Below, in pieces: positions 8,388 through 17,652 of a stretch of DNA of 64,000 nucleotides (the stretch's first letter is position 1; each line of letters begins with the position of its first letter). The notes beneath the pieces were generated by a model. That model made no database searches and was not told where the DNA came from. It was given only the letters and a program-made list of their open reading frames with translations. The position numbers were made by a program, and so were the translations under genes. The DNA lies in NCBI RefSeq assembly GCF_900142215.1, contig NZ_FRAC01000011.1, positions 1 through 64,000 on the forward strand. The letters are read 5' to 3'. This DNA comes from Anaerocolumna jejuensis DSM 15929 (GTDB lineage Bacteria > Bacillota > Clostridia > Lachnospirales > Lachnospiraceae).

Positions 8388-9773
8388 TTATTTGGAAGCG
8401 TCTGATTCGATATAGTATTTATCCAGAATCTTGGTATCAATTCTATCCAGCTCTTCTCTTGGAAGCATACGAAGCAGTTTCCAGCCTAAATCAAGAGTTT
8501 GAACAATACTGCGGTTTTCATTCATTCCCTGGGCAATGAATTCATGTTCCATAGCTTCACCGAATTTCAGGTACTTCTTATCGATAGGAGAAAGTTCATC
8601 CTCGCCGATTACACTGGCAAGGGCTCTTGCATCTCCCACGCGGGCATAAGAGGAAAATAACTGGCTGGATAGATCCTGATGATCTTCTCTGGTGTATCCT
8701 TTACCGATACCGTCCTTCATAAGACGGGAAAGGGAAGGAAGGATGTTGATAGGAGGATAGACCGTTTTCTGATAAATGGAACGGTCAAGTACTATCTGGC
8801 CTTCTGTAATATATCCGGTCAAGTCGGGGATAGGATGGGTAATATCATCATTTGGCATTGTAAGGATAGGAATCTGTGTAACAGAACCCTTGCGGTCTCT
8901 AACGATACCGGCTCTTTCATAAATAGTTGCCAGTTCACTGTAGAGGTAACCGGGATAACCCTTTCTACTGGGGATTTCACCCTTGGAGGAGGATACCTCA
9001 CGCATGGCCTCTGCAAAGGAGGTCATATCGGTCAATACAACGAGAATATGCATTCCCTTTTCAAAGGCAAGATATTCTGCTGCGGTTAACGCTACCTTGG
9101 GGGTGATTAATCTTTCTACTACAGGGTCATTTGCAAGATTTAAAAACATTACTACGTGAGGTGTTGCACCGCTTTCCTCAAAGGTACGGCGGAAGAAATC
9201 AGCAACATCATGCTTAACACCCATGGCGGCAAATACGATAGCGAATTCTTCATCGCTGTTCTCACCTAAGGAAGCCTGCTTAACAATCTGTGCTGCCAGC
9301 TGGTCATGGGGAAGACCATTTCCTGAGAAGATAGGAAGCTTCTGACCACGAATCAAGGTCGTCAGACAGTCAATTGCAGAGATACCTGTATGGATATAGT
9401 TTCTTGGGTACTCTCTGGTGCAGGGATTTAAGGGAAGACCATTTACATCCTTGCTGACCTCGGGTACGATGGGGCCAAGGCCGTCAATAGGCTGGCCGAT
9501 ACCATTGAATACACGGCCTAAGATATCCGGTGAAAGAGCTACTTCCAGGGGATGGCCGGTAAGCTTGGTATGGGTGTTGTTAAGGGACATTTCTTCTGTT
9601 CCCTGGAATACCTGTATAACTGCTTTGTCTTCGTATATTTCTACAATTCTACCGATTTTCCTACTTCCGTTTACGGTCAGTTCTACGATTTCATCATAGG
9701 AGGCATCACGTATACCCTCAATAGCAATAAGAGGGCCGTTTATTTCACTTAATCCTAAATATTCTATTGCCAT
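8388..9773 (-). CDS. atpB: V/A-type ATP synthase subunit B
   Basis: The 461-aa non-catalytic head subunit. It has the ATP-synthase fold but no Walker A; the corresponding stretch reads FSGNGLPHDQLA, as expected for B. SSSKGEIPSRKGYPGYLYSEL is the usual signature region. It begins MAIEYLGLSEINGP with an AAGGAGG Shine-Dalgarno. It lies 14 bp after subunit A, suggesting coupled translation. Confidence 0.97.
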   Translation of the reverse strand: MAIEYLGLSEINGPLIAIEGIRDASYDEIVELTVNGSRKIGRIVEIYEDKAVIQVFQGTEEMSLNNTHTKLTGHPLEVALSPDILGRVFNGIGQPIDGLGPIVPEVSKDVNGLPLNPCTREYPRNYIHTGISAIDCLTTLIRGQKLPIFSGNGLPHDQLAAQIVKQASLGENSDEEFAIVFAAMGVKHDVADFFRRTFEESGATPHVVMFLNLANDPVVERLITPKVALTAAEYLAFEKGMHILVVLTDMTSFAEAMREVSSSKGEIPSRKGYPGYLYSELATIYERAGIVRDRKGSVTQIPILTMPNDDITHPIPDLTGYITEGQIVLDRSIYQKTVYPPINILPSLSRLMKDGIGKGYTREDHQDLSSQLFSSYARVGDARALASVIGEDELSPIDKKYLKFGEAMEHEFIAQGMNENRSIVQTLDLGWKLLRMLPREELDRIDTKILDKYYIESDASK

Positions 9774-9787
9774 AGTTTTAATCCTCC

Positions 9788-11554
9788 TTAACCGTTCTTG
9801 GCCATGATGCGATTATAGAAGTCATCAATCATAGCTGTATAGTGATCAAATTTGAAAAGTTCGTCATTTGCAACGTCATACTTAATGGATATAATCTTTT
9901 CAAAGATATCCTCCTGCTTTAACAGTGACATAGGCATATTCATACCAATGAGCTGCTTTGATTTGGAATAGAGGTAAAGTATGGTATGCATCATTTTAAG
10001 CTGTTTATCCAAAGGTACATAAGTATCGGAAGGATGGTAAGCATTCTGCTGAACAAAGCCCAGACGGATTACTCTGGCAATTTCAAGTACCAGCTTCTGG
10101 TCGTCGGGAAGTACATCACTACCGATAAGCTTTACGATTTCATTTAATTGGTTTTCCTGGGTCAGCAGACTTAAAATCTGATTTCTGCAGTCTATAAAAT
10201 CGCTGCCGACATTTTCTGTGTACCAGGGAGCCAGGTCATTCAAGTACTCGCTGTAGCTGGTCAGCCAGTGAATGGCGGGGAAATGTCTTGCATAAGCAAG
10301 GGATTTATCCAAAGCCCAGAAGCAGCGAACGAAACGCTTGGTATTTTGTGTAACGGGTTCGGAGAAATCACCGCCCTGAGGGGATACGGCACCGATAATG
10401 GATACACTGCCTTCTGTTCCATTTAAGTTCTGCATAAAGCCGGCTCTTTCATAGAAGGCTGACAGCCTGGAGGCCAGGTATGCGGGGAAGCCTTCTTCTG
10501 CAGGCATTTCTTCCAGACGTCCGGACAATTCACGAAGAGCCTCTGCCCAACGGGATGTGGAGTCCGCCATGATTGCTACATGGTATCCCATGTCACGGTA
10601 GTATTCCGCTAAAGTAATACCGGTATAAATACTTGCTTCACGGGCGGCAACGGGCATGTTGGAGGTATTGGCAATAAGGGTTGTTCTGTCAAGTAAGGGA
10701 TTGCCGGATTTCGGGTCCACTAACTTGGAGAAGTCCTCCAATACTTCTGTCATTTCGTTTCCACGCTCACCGCAGCCGATATATACGATGATATCTGCAT
10801 CGGACCATTTTGCAAGCTGATGCTGTGTCATTGTCTTACCGGTTCCGAAACCGCCGGGAATAGCAGCAGTACCGCCTTTTGCAATAGGGAACATGGTATC
10901 CAGGATACGCTGTCCGGTAATCAAAGGACGGTCGGCAGGATATCTTTTGGAAGTAGGTCTTGGAACACGAATAGGCCACTTCTGTGTTAAGGTTAAATCT
11001 TTTTCTTCACCCTCGGGTGTTTTAATTGTAATAATGGTATCGTTTATGGTATATTGTCCGTCCCTTACGGCTTTTACAACAACACCGGTAACATCCGGAG
11101 GTACCATGGATTTATGCACAATAGCACGGGTTTCGGGAACTTCGGCAATAATAGTGCCTCCGTATATTTTATCCCCTTCCTTTACCGTTACATGTACATC
11201 CCAAAGCTTAGTGGTATCAAGGGCATCAACACTTACACCTCTGGAGATATAGGCTCCCGAAGCTTTTGCGATTTCTGTTAAAGGACGTTCTATACCGTCA
11301 AAAATATTACTGATAATACCGGGTGCTAAGGTTACGGAAATAGCAGCACCTGTTGAATATACTATTTCACCAGGTTTCATACCAGTGGTCTCTTCATATA
11401 CCTGAATAGTGGTCCTATCTTTTGTAAGACCGATTACTTCTCCGACCAACTTTTCTTTGCCAACAAGAACCATTTCGCCCATTTTAAAGCCCTGATTGCC
11501 TGCCACATATACAATTGGTCCGTTAATTCCGTATATTTTTCCTGTTATATTCAT
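9788..11554 (-). CDS. atpA: V/A-type ATP synthase catalytic subunit A
   Basis: The 588-aa catalytic head subunit that hydrolyses or makes ATP. It has Walker A GGFGTGKT, the catalytic GERGNEM motif, the family-specific non-homologous region (about residues 110-185) and the arginine-containing C-terminal part. I take the ATG at 11554 (MNITGKIYG), since homologues begin there. A GTG 30 bp upstream would add ten residues whose codons contain the GGGGAG ribosome-binding site. It lies between subunits E and B. Confidence 0.96.
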   Translation of the reverse strand: MNITGKIYGINGPIVYVAGNQGFKMGEMVLVGKEKLVGEVIGLTKDRTTIQVYEETTGMKPGEIVYSTGAAISVTLAPGIISNIFDGIERPLTEIAKASGAYISRGVSVDALDTTKLWDVHVTVKEGDKIYGGTIIAEVPETRAIVHKSMVPPDVTGVVVKAVRDGQYTINDTIITIKTPEGEEKDLTLTQKWPIRVPRPTSKRYPADRPLITGQRILDTMFPIAKGGTAAIPGGFGTGKTMTQHQLAKWSDADIIVYIGCGERGNEMTEVLEDFSKLVDPKSGNPLLDRTTLIANTSNMPVAAREASIYTGITLAEYYRDMGYHVAIMADSTSRWAEALRELSGRLEEMPAEEGFPAYLASRLSAFYERAGFMQNLNGTEGSVSIIGAVSPQGGDFSEPVTQNTKRFVRCFWALDKSLAYARHFPAIHWLTSYSEYLNDLAPWYTENVGSDFIDCRNQILSLLTQENQLNEIVKLIGSDVLPDDQKLVLEIARVIRLGFVQQNAYHPSDTYVPLDKQLKMMHTILYLYSKSKQLIGMNMPMSLLKQEDIFEKIISIKYDVANDELFKFDHYTAMIDDFYNRIMAKNG

Positions 11555-11627
11555 AATGGAGATAACTCCCCTTTCTTCTTTCACATGGCATTTTTAGTTA
11601 TGATACTGGCTTATAAGTTATTAATAA

Positions 11628-12203
11628 TTAACCTACAGCGAATTTATTCTTGGATTCTTCCATTCTGGTCAGAAATGAATTATCTATCAAAATGCTTTTT
11701 TCCTGAATAACAGCTCTTATACCACCTATAAAATCACGGTCACTTACGGTTAATTCCACGCCGGTTGAGGCTTCCAGAGAAGCTTTCTGGGCAGCATCCG
11801 TAGGATTGATATAGATTGTGATCTTATCTTTGCCTGCAAAATCTCTTGCAGTTTTTATCTGCCTTGCTAAAAGATCATTATATTCAGAAGTTTTCATATA
11901 GCCCTGCAGCTTAGTAGATACATCCCCGAATAACTGGGCTTTCAAATCATATGCCCTGTCACTTAACTTCCTTTTCAGGTTGATGGACTCACTGGCCACA
12001 TCCTTGTTCTTTTCACGAAGAAGCCTTTCGGATTCGGCACGGTAAGCTGCGTCAGCTTTCCTTATTTCCTCTTCCTTGTGCTCATCATATATCAGCTGCA
12101 GAGACTTCTGATATTCTTCTATTATTTCAATATTCTGACTAGTAGCGCTTTCCATTGCAGAATTATAAAATTGTTCTAATTTTTCATCTAAAGTCATAGA
12201 CAT
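11628..12203 (-). CDS. atpE: V/A-type ATP synthase subunit E
   Basis: A 191-aa peripheral-stalk subunit. The N-terminal half is a charged coiled coil (about 1-105), and the C-terminal part is a compact alpha/beta domain that ends in the conserved GGI-RAV-QEKSILIDNSF region. It starts six bases after atpF and is 73 bp from the subunit A start. With subunit H it forms the stator that holds the A3B3 head. Confidence 0.92.
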   Translation of the reverse strand: MSMTLDEKLEQFYNSAMESATSQNIEIIEEYQKSLQLIYDEHKEEEIRKADAAYRAESERLLREKNKDVASESINLKRKLSDRAYDLKAQLFGDVSTKLQGYMKTSEYNDLLARQIKTARDFAGKDKITIYINPTDAAQKASLEASTGVELTVSDRDFIGGIRAVIQEKSILIDNSFLTRMEESKNKFAVG

Positions 12204-12209
12204 CTCCCT

Positions 12210-12518
12210 TTACAACTTTATTCCAATTGCTTCATTTACATAGGAAGTAATAAAATCAGGCTTTCTTCCCGTTCCGTGGCGGTCAGGAATTTCAACAATC
12301 AGCGGAAGCTTTCGGTTTAATTTTACATCATTTATAATATCAGGGAATTCACGGCTGAATTTTTCTGTAATCAGAAGAACTCCGATGGTTTTATCTGCAA
12401 GCGCTTTATCCAGTTGTTCTTTTAAATGTTTCCTGGAATGTATGACAACCCCGTCAACGCCTGTAAGACGCATTCCGGTGTAGGTATCAACATTATCACT
12501 GATAAGAAACATACGCAT
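12210..12518 (-). CDS. atpF: V/A-type ATP synthase subunit F
   Basis: A 102-aa small central-stalk subunit that binds subunit D. It starts MRMFLISDNVDTYTGMRLTGVDG, the typical Rossmann-like N-terminus (D8 and the GMRLTG turn), and contains the IGVLLITE strand. The Shine-Dalgarno AAGGAGG is strong. It follows the 245-bp palindromic repeat block after atpK and precedes atpE by six bases. Confidence 0.93.
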   Translation of the reverse strand: MRMFLISDNVDTYTGMRLTGVDGVVIHSRKHLKEQLDKALADKTIGVLLITEKFSREFPDIINDVKLNRKLPLIVEIPDRHGTGRKPDFITSYVNEAIGIKL

Positions 12519-12563
12519 ACAGTTACCTCCTTAATTAGTAAGAGAAAAGCCTTATGCAAAGCA

Positions 12564-12734
12564 GTGTAAAAGCAATATATATTTTTACACCCCTTATTTA
12601 AGCAGTTTCGCAAGCTATCTTGCGATTTACATGAAGTTAGGTGCGAAAGAAAGGCGCTTTCACATTTTGCTCCCTTATTTAAGGCAGTACCGCAGATTAG
12701 TCTGCGGTATGCAAGGGAAGCAATTGTGAAAGCA
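12564..12734. repeat. Palindromic repeats between atpK and atpF
   Basis: Three nested structures fill the gap. GTGTAAAA/TTTTACAC is at 12564-12590. CGCAAG/CTTGCG is at 12609-12624. A long imperfect stem of 21 bp starts GCTTTCACATTTTGCTCCC (12656-12676), pairs with 12714-12734 and encloses TACCGCAGA/TCTGCGGTA. Both inner hairpins are preceded by CCTTATTTAAG and share CAGT-N-CCGCA-like cores with repeats at 40965 and 43199. In the operon transcript they form hairpins directly behind the rotor subunit gene. Confidence 0.75.
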
Positions 12735-12763
12735 GTTTACCTTCACACGTCCTTTTATCATAT

Positions 12764-13189
12764 TTATTTTGCTAATATAGAGAAAGATACGATTAAACCG
12801 TAGAGAGCAATACCTTCTGCAAGAGCTACGAAGATAAGTGCTTTACCCATGATGCTGGAATCTTCACTCATAGCACCTAAGGCAGCGGAAGCAGCGGAAG
12901 CAACGGCGATACCACCACCGATACAGGATAAACCGGTTGAAAGAGCGGCTGCTAAGTATTTCCAACCTTCAGCAGTAGCGGCTGCAGCAGTTGCATCTGC
13001 TGCGGATACTTTACCGGTGAACAATATAATGTGAGCGATTACTAAGGTACCAAAGAAGAAAAATGTGTTTGCGAGTACGGTTGCTTTGAAATTGCCTTTT
13101 TTCTTTTCACTGAGTAAGAATGCTCCAAAGGGAATTGCGATACTTAATACTAATGCTACTACTAAGATGATTTTTACTGTCATTGTCAT
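12764..13189 (-). CDS. atpK: V/A-type ATP synthase rotor subunit K
   Basis: The 141-aa proteolipid rotor subunit that carries the ion through the membrane. Four membrane segments are visible (about 5-26, 38-59, 77-104, 115-140). The C-terminal hairpin is a normal c-ring hairpin, with GGGIAVASAASAALG and the ion-binding glutamate E125 (VALAEGIALYG). The N-terminal hairpin lacks the glycine-rich motif and an acidic residue. The position of the Na+ ligand Gln in Enterococcus NtpK reads Val here, and the residue after E125 is Gly, so H+ coupling is more likely than Na+ (inference). AAGGAGG Shine-Dalgarno. Confidence 0.92.
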   Translation of the reverse strand: MTMTVKIILVVALVLSIAIPFGAFLLSEKKKGNFKATVLANTFFFFGTLVIAHIILFTGKVSAADATAAAATAEGWKYLAAALSTGLSCIGGGIAVASAASAALGAMSEDSSIMGKALIFVALAEGIALYGLIVSFSILAK

Positions 13190-13215
13190 AATATGTTCCT
13201 CCTTAAATTTAACTA

Positions 13216-15117
13216 TTATTTACTTTTATATGGTTTAAATCCTTTTCCTGTCCCACTGTAGAACCGGCTGAACATTTCGTAATATTCAAGACGCAGTACC
13301 TGGATACCAACAATCAGGCCTTCCATACCTGCTACAAAGATATTACCAATAATTACAACCAATATATTAGGGTTCCCTGAATGGGCTCCGGCAAATAACA
13401 TAACGACGCCCATCATGGCTGCATGGCTGATTGCAAATGCACCGACACGCAGGAAGGAAATAGAATTTGTAAGATAACTTAAAACAATTTCAAACAGTTC
13501 AAAAAATGATTCCAAAAAGAACATTCCTTTTTGCTCGGGTAGTATTTCTGCCTTCTTTTCTACCAAATGGGAAAGGGGCTCTCTTAAAAAGATAAGTATA
13601 AGAGGAATTCCCAGGAAGACAAGGAGTACAATCCCGGCAGGCATAGGATTACCGGTTGCTACCAATACGACACATACAAGTACCATGACGTAAAATACAA
13701 GGCCGGCTACACCGTTGGTATCAAAGAAAATCTTTTCAACATCTTTCATTTTTATTCCGTTGATGATGTTAATGACCATGGCTATTATGATAAGGCCGGA
13801 ACCGAAAGCTACGGCTATCAGCAACACTGTCATGACATTCTCCATTGGATTTAGCCATATATGGGGAAGGATATCTTCAAATCCAAATATGCTGCCATAC
13901 ATAAAGCCCATTATTGTGGAGAAAATACCGGCTGTGGCTATAATAGCTGCCAAAGGTATCTTTTTAAAATAGTAAAGTAGGCAACCGCCTATTGCAAGGC
14001 ACAGTCCCTGCCCTACATCTCCGAACATGATACCAAAGATGATCGAATAGGTAATCGCAACAAAAAACGTAGGATCTATTTCATTGTAAGCAGGCAGGCC
14101 GTACATCTTTATGAACATTTCAAAGGGCCTGAATATTTTAAGGTTTCTTAACTTTGTAGGCGGCTTTGTCTTGATATTTGAAATATCCTTTTCCGTCATA
14201 CAGTAAATGTTCTTGTCTTTGTCTATGTCGCGGAGCAGTTCTTCAATACTGTCCTCCGCTATCCATCCGCAGAGTATGAAATAAAAGGCATTTCTTTTTG
14301 AAACAGTCGTACAGGCAGCCACTTTTCTGACATCGAAATTATTGGAGTATACACAGATGGTTTCATAGGCATTTAATATCTGCTCGGACCTGCTGCTCAG
14401 ACGATTCTTCATTTCCTCGTTGAGGCTGTCAATTGCCTTTTGGTTATCCTCCAATTTTTTGATGATGGAATTATAGACCTGTTCCGGCGTTCCTTCATAT
14501 TCTGAGGTAAGGGATATATTTTCAAAATGAAGAGAGGAAAATATAGTATCTGTTTTTTCAGCCTCTGCTTCCGGTACGAAATACACACCCCAGACATAGT
14601 CCGTATCTTTTCCACATTCAATAAACATTGTGGTCAGGCTTTCATACACAAATTTTGAGAATTTGGTGTAATACTCAGTGGAAATTCGTCCAAAACGGTA
14701 TTTAATAAATTTGAAAGCCAGAATTTTATCAATTTCGTAGTCCAGCGGACGGAAGGGTTCAATTCTTTTCTGAAGCTCCAGTAAATGCTCTCTTTCGACT
14801 CCCAGCTTTTTCTTTTGAGAGGTCAAATCTTCCATTTCCCTGGAAGCCGACAGTATAATCGTGGAGGCTTCGGAAAGGGTCATGTTAATTGCTTTAGCGG
14901 GCTGCTTCTTATCAAACCTTTCTGCCAGTTCAAGAGCCTTTGAATAAACATCTTTATAGGGATTTGTTTCAACAAAGGGCTTTAAATCCTGAACGGAACT
15001 AAGTTCGGATAGAGCATTTTCAAGGTGAATTTCATATTTGTTCAAATATACGCCTACAACTCTGTCAAACTCAGCTTTTGGACCGGTAATGGTGATAAAT
15101 CTCATCTTTTCAATCAA
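13216..15117 (-). CDS. atpI: V/A-type ATP synthase subunit I
   Basis: The 633-aa stator membrane subunit (the a-subunit equivalent) that provides the ion half-channels. The N-terminal 320 residues are cytoplasmic and alpha-rich, with long coiled coils (about 90-125, 205-245). The C-terminal half has seven to eight membrane segments, including FGIMFGDVGQGL, SFLRVGAFAISHAAM and the terminal GLIVGIQVLRLEYYEMFSRFY, which carry the family's conserved Arg and Glu residues. It lies between subunits C and K. Confidence 0.95.
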   Translation of the reverse strand: MIEKMRFITITGPKAEFDRVVGVYLNKYEIHLENALSELSSVQDLKPFVETNPYKDVYSKALELAERFDKKQPAKAINMTLSEASTIILSASREMEDLTSQKKKLGVEREHLLELQKRIEPFRPLDYEIDKILAFKFIKYRFGRISTEYYTKFSKFVYESLTTMFIECGKDTDYVWGVYFVPEAEAEKTDTIFSSLHFENISLTSEYEGTPEQVYNSIIKKLEDNQKAIDSLNEEMKNRLSSRSEQILNAYETICVYSNNFDVRKVAACTTVSKRNAFYFILCGWIAEDSIEELLRDIDKDKNIYCMTEKDISNIKTKPPTKLRNLKIFRPFEMFIKMYGLPAYNEIDPTFFVAITYSIIFGIMFGDVGQGLCLAIGGCLLYYFKKIPLAAIIATAGIFSTIMGFMYGSIFGFEDILPHIWLNPMENVMTVLLIAVAFGSGLIIIAMVINIINGIKMKDVEKIFFDTNGVAGLVFYVMVLVCVVLVATGNPMPAGIVLLVFLGIPLILIFLREPLSHLVEKKAEILPEQKGMFFLESFFELFEIVLSYLTNSISFLRVGAFAISHAAMMGVVMLFAGAHSGNPNILVVIIGNIFVAGMEGLIVGIQVLRLEYYEMFSRFYSGTGKGFKPYKSK

Positions 15118-15133
15118 TTATTGCACCTCCGAT

Positions 15134-16168
15134 TCAAGTAATTGTAATGTATTTTAGTGTATCCTGAGGGTCCAGTTTATAGCGGATACATTCCAGTGCG
15201 GATGTAAGCCTGTCTATTTCGGACTTCTTAAGATACAAATAATAACTGATGGGTGCCATGGAATTCGGGTATTTATCACTAAAAAGCTTATAATTCTTAT
15301 ATAGAGTCTTCTGATATACCTTTTCGACTGTTCCATTTGCGAGAGAAGGAATCATAAACTCATAAGGAGTTGTTCTTAATACCCCGCTGAACTCATCAAT
15401 GGTGGAGGTTTCCATCAGTTTTATCAACTTATCCTTTTTTAATTTATAAGTGATGGGAATAATGTAGGCGTATGAATCCTTAATCTGAGGATTATAAAAC
15501 TTTTTGGAACGGTATAGCCACATTATGTTTAGCAGGTCTATTTCAAGACCCAAGGTAGTAGTAACATAATCCAAATTATCGCCGGAAAGTGCCTTGTCCT
15601 TCAACTTCCATGCTTTCATAAAATACTGAATATCAAGCTTCATCTCATAATCAAAGGAAGTAATATCCGTTTTCTGGATACTGGTAAGGGCCTGATAGTA
15701 ATCACTTCCCTTAAGATGCTCCACATATTCTTCCATGGTTTTTGAAGTGGCAAGTGACGTAATATCAATACTTGAATGCCTGTGAAAGAAATCGGCTATG
15801 CTGTCCAGATCATATTGCCTGTGCTGATTGTAGACCATGTGCATACAGTATTTTAATATGTTCACTTCGTAGCGGAGAAAGACAATATCAAGTACTTTTC
15901 TTTGCTCGGGATTTGAGAAGCTGTATAATTTGGAAAAATCCTTGTACAGGCAGTTGGTTATCATTGCTTCAACCTGTCCGCGGTGAATAAGGTTCTCATC
16001 AATTCCCCCAAATATAGTGTCATACCCAGGATGAGATTTTAAGTACGCAATAAAATCAGCTGTAGATTCAAAGTTTGCTATTGTCTGATATTCTGCGCCT
16101 TTTACAGCTTTCGCCTCCAGGGCCCTGGTCTTTGTAACAATCCCGCTATAGACTAATAAATTGCTCAT
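15134..16168 (-). CDS. atpC: V/A-type ATP synthase subunit C
   Basis: A 344-aa funnel-shaped subunit (V-type AC39/d family) that seats the central stalk on the rotor ring. It is all helical and soluble, with conserved pieces LVYSGIVTKTRALEAK at the N-terminus and ENLIHRGQVEAMI around residue 60. It lies 24 bp after subunit H and 16 bp before subunit I, clearly within the operon. Length is normal. Confidence 0.92.
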   Translation of the reverse strand: MSNLLVYSGIVTKTRALEAKAVKGAEYQTIANFESTADFIAYLKSHPGYDTIFGGIDENLIHRGQVEAMITNCLYKDFSKLYSFSNPEQRKVLDIVFLRYEVNILKYCMHMVYNQHRQYDLDSIADFFHRHSSIDITSLATSKTMEEYVEHLKGSDYYQALTSIQKTDITSFDYEMKLDIQYFMKAWKLKDKALSGDNLDYVTTTLGLEIDLLNIMWLYRSKKFYNPQIKDSYAYIIPITYKLKKDKLIKLMETSTIDEFSGVLRTTPYEFMIPSLANGTVEKVYQKTLYKNYKLFSDKYPNSMAPISYYLYLKKSEIDRLTSALECIRYKLDPQDTLKYITIT

Positions 16169-16192
16169 AACAAACCTCCCTGAACTAATTGT

Positions 16193-16504
16193 TTACTCAC
16201 TTATGATTTCCTGTATTATCTTATCGACATACATATCATGGTTCATGGTATAATTAGCTTCCAAGTCGGCAAGTTGTTTTTCCCAGTCTTTTGTTATAGC
16301 TTCTTTTTCGGCGGCTAATTCTTTGCTTACCTGATTTTTTAATACAAGAAGTTTTGCATTAGTGCTATCAGCTACGTCTTTATCCAACTTTTCCAAATCG
16401 TTTTTTAAGGCTTCGTGTAATTTCACTTTTTCATCGTTGGCACGTGCAATGATAAGATTTGCTTTTTCTTCAATGTCGTGTAAAAGACCAATTACATTTT
16501 CCAT
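16193..16504 (-). CDS. V/A-type ATP synthase subunit H (stalk)
   Basis: A 103-aa, almost entirely charged coiled-coil protein (IEEKANLIIARANDEKVKLH...). It is the first gene of the operon, where subunit G/H (AhaH/NtpF-type) is normally found. It pairs with subunit E in the peripheral stalk. Identification rests on position, size and coiled-coil character, since this family has little fixed sequence. AAGGAGG Shine-Dalgarno. Confidence 0.8.
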   Translation of the reverse strand: MENVIGLLHDIEEKANLIIARANDEKVKLHEALKNDLEKLDKDVADSTNAKLLVLKNQVSKELAAEKEAITKDWEKQLADLEANYTMNHDMYVDKIIQEIISE

Positions 16505-16534
16505 GTTAAACCTCCTTGCGTTTATTTTTTGTTC

Positions 16535-16577
16535 GGCTTACGTATAATATACGCAGTATATATAATAATTGTAAGCC
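16535..16577. promoter_or_regulatory. Inverted repeat in the ATPase operon leader
   Basis: GGCTTAC (16535-16541) is repeated inverted as GTAAGCC (16571-16577). The interval holds a second perfect palindrome CGTAT-AAT-ATACG (16541-16553). This lies 30-75 bp before the first ATPase gene and could be an operator or leader hairpin. No clear -35/-10 pair was found for the operon. The rest of 16505-16928 is very AT-rich. Confidence 0.4.
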
Positions 16578-16828
16578 AGATAGAATTAACCTTGAAAGAA
16601 TATAAAGCATGTGACCTTATTACCAGACAAAAAATAGTTAATAAAATTCCTATTTTCAAGCTGGAACACAGCTATATAATACTACAGAAATTAAAAAATG
16701 CTATCGTTAAAATGTACAAATTTCGATAATTTATTAACAATTTATTAATAATAATTAAATGAAATAATGAAAAAATTAAATTATTATAAGCATATAAAAT
16801 CATATATAAATTGCCGTGTATAAATCAC

Positions 16829-16856
16829 TTGTTATTCTTTATTTGTATGATATAAT
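16829..16856 (+). promoter_or_regulatory. Extended -10 promoter of trmB
   Basis: -35 TTGTTA (16829-16834), a 16-bp spacer and a perfect TATAAT (16851-16856) preceded by TGA (extended -10). The leader to the trmB ATG is about 65 nt. Confidence 0.65.
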
Positions 16857-16928
16857 GAATTAGCAAAAATTTCAATAAGAATTAGGTCGTATAATATAAT
16901 AATTTGTAGTTTTGTAGGAGACATTATT

Positions 16929-17576
16929 ATGAGATTGAGAAATGTACGCGGTTCCAGGGAAGAAATAGAAAAAAATGTATTTGTTGTCCATGAACCGGAA
17001 CAGCATAAGGGAAGCTGGAATAGGTTCTTCCGGAATGAAAATCCCCTTCACATAGAAATAGGTATGGGAAAGGGAATGTTTATATGCCAGCTGGCCCAAA
17101 ATAATCCGGATATTAATTTTTTGGGAATTGAAAAATATTCCAGTGTCTTAATCCGTGGGATTGAGAAAAGGAAGGAGCTTGAGCTTCCGAATCTCTACTT
17201 TTTGAGACTGGACGCGGAATTTATAAACGATGTATTTGATAAAGAGGAAGTGGACAGGGTATATCTGAATTTTTCCGATCCCTGGCCCAAGGACAGGCAT
17301 GCCAGAAGAAGACTGACTTCCAGAGAGTATTTATCCCGATATGAAAAGCTTTTAAAGAAAGAGGGCGAGGTCATATTCAAAACGGATAACCGCGGACTTT
17401 TTGATTTTTCTTTAGAAGAAGCGGATATTGCCGGCTGGGAGCTTAAGAATTGCACCTATGACCTCCATGGAAGTGAATACGCAGAGGGCAATGTTATGAC
17501 AGAGTATGAAGAGAAATTCTCCGGGCTTGGAAATCCCATACACCGGATGGTGATAGGGCAGAAGCTTCCGTCTTAG
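16929..17576 (+). CDS. trmB: tRNA (guanine(46)-N7)-methyltransferase
   Basis: A 215-aa SAM-dependent enzyme that methylates G46 in the variable loop of tRNAs. SAM-binding motif I is IEIGMGKGMFICQLA; GIEKYSSVL follows. The family signature NFSDPWPKDRHARRRL (about 112-127) is intact, as is the late FKTDNRGLFDFS. Length matches (about 210-220). The Shine-Dalgarno GTAGGAG precedes the ATG. It is transcribed from its own extended -10 promoter, upstream of a small gene and trxA. Confidence 0.96.
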   Translation: MRLRNVRGSREEIEKNVFVVHEPEQHKGSWNRFFRNENPLHIEIGMGKGMFICQLAQNNPDINFLGIEKYSSVLIRGIEKRKELELPNLYFLRLDAEFINDVFDKEEVDRVYLNFSDPWPKDRHARRRLTSREYLSRYEKLLKKEGEVIFKTDNRGLFDFSLEEADIAGWELKNCTYDLHGSEYAEGNVMTEYEEKFSGLGNPIHRMVIGQKLPS

Positions 17577-17595
17577 GAGCTGTTTTAATTACCCC

Positions 17596-17624
17596 TGTAC
17601 AATTCATAAAAAACTGCATATAAT
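17596..17624 (+). promoter_or_regulatory. Promoter of the small gene before trxA
   Basis: -35 TGTACA (4/6) at 17596-17601, 17 bp, then a perfect TATAAT at 17619-17624. It lies about 28 bp before the ATG of the 49-aa gene and may also serve trxA, as no other promoter is evident for trxA. Confidence 0.5.
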
Positions 17625-17652
17625 ATATATGAAGTCTAAATAGGGGATTAAA

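Noticed and set aside
16720..16760. Rex-like site before the ATPase operon and trmB (TTAACAATTTATTAA)
   Set aside because: Only one half-site TTAACAA fits; the other half lacks TTGTTAA at the right spacing.
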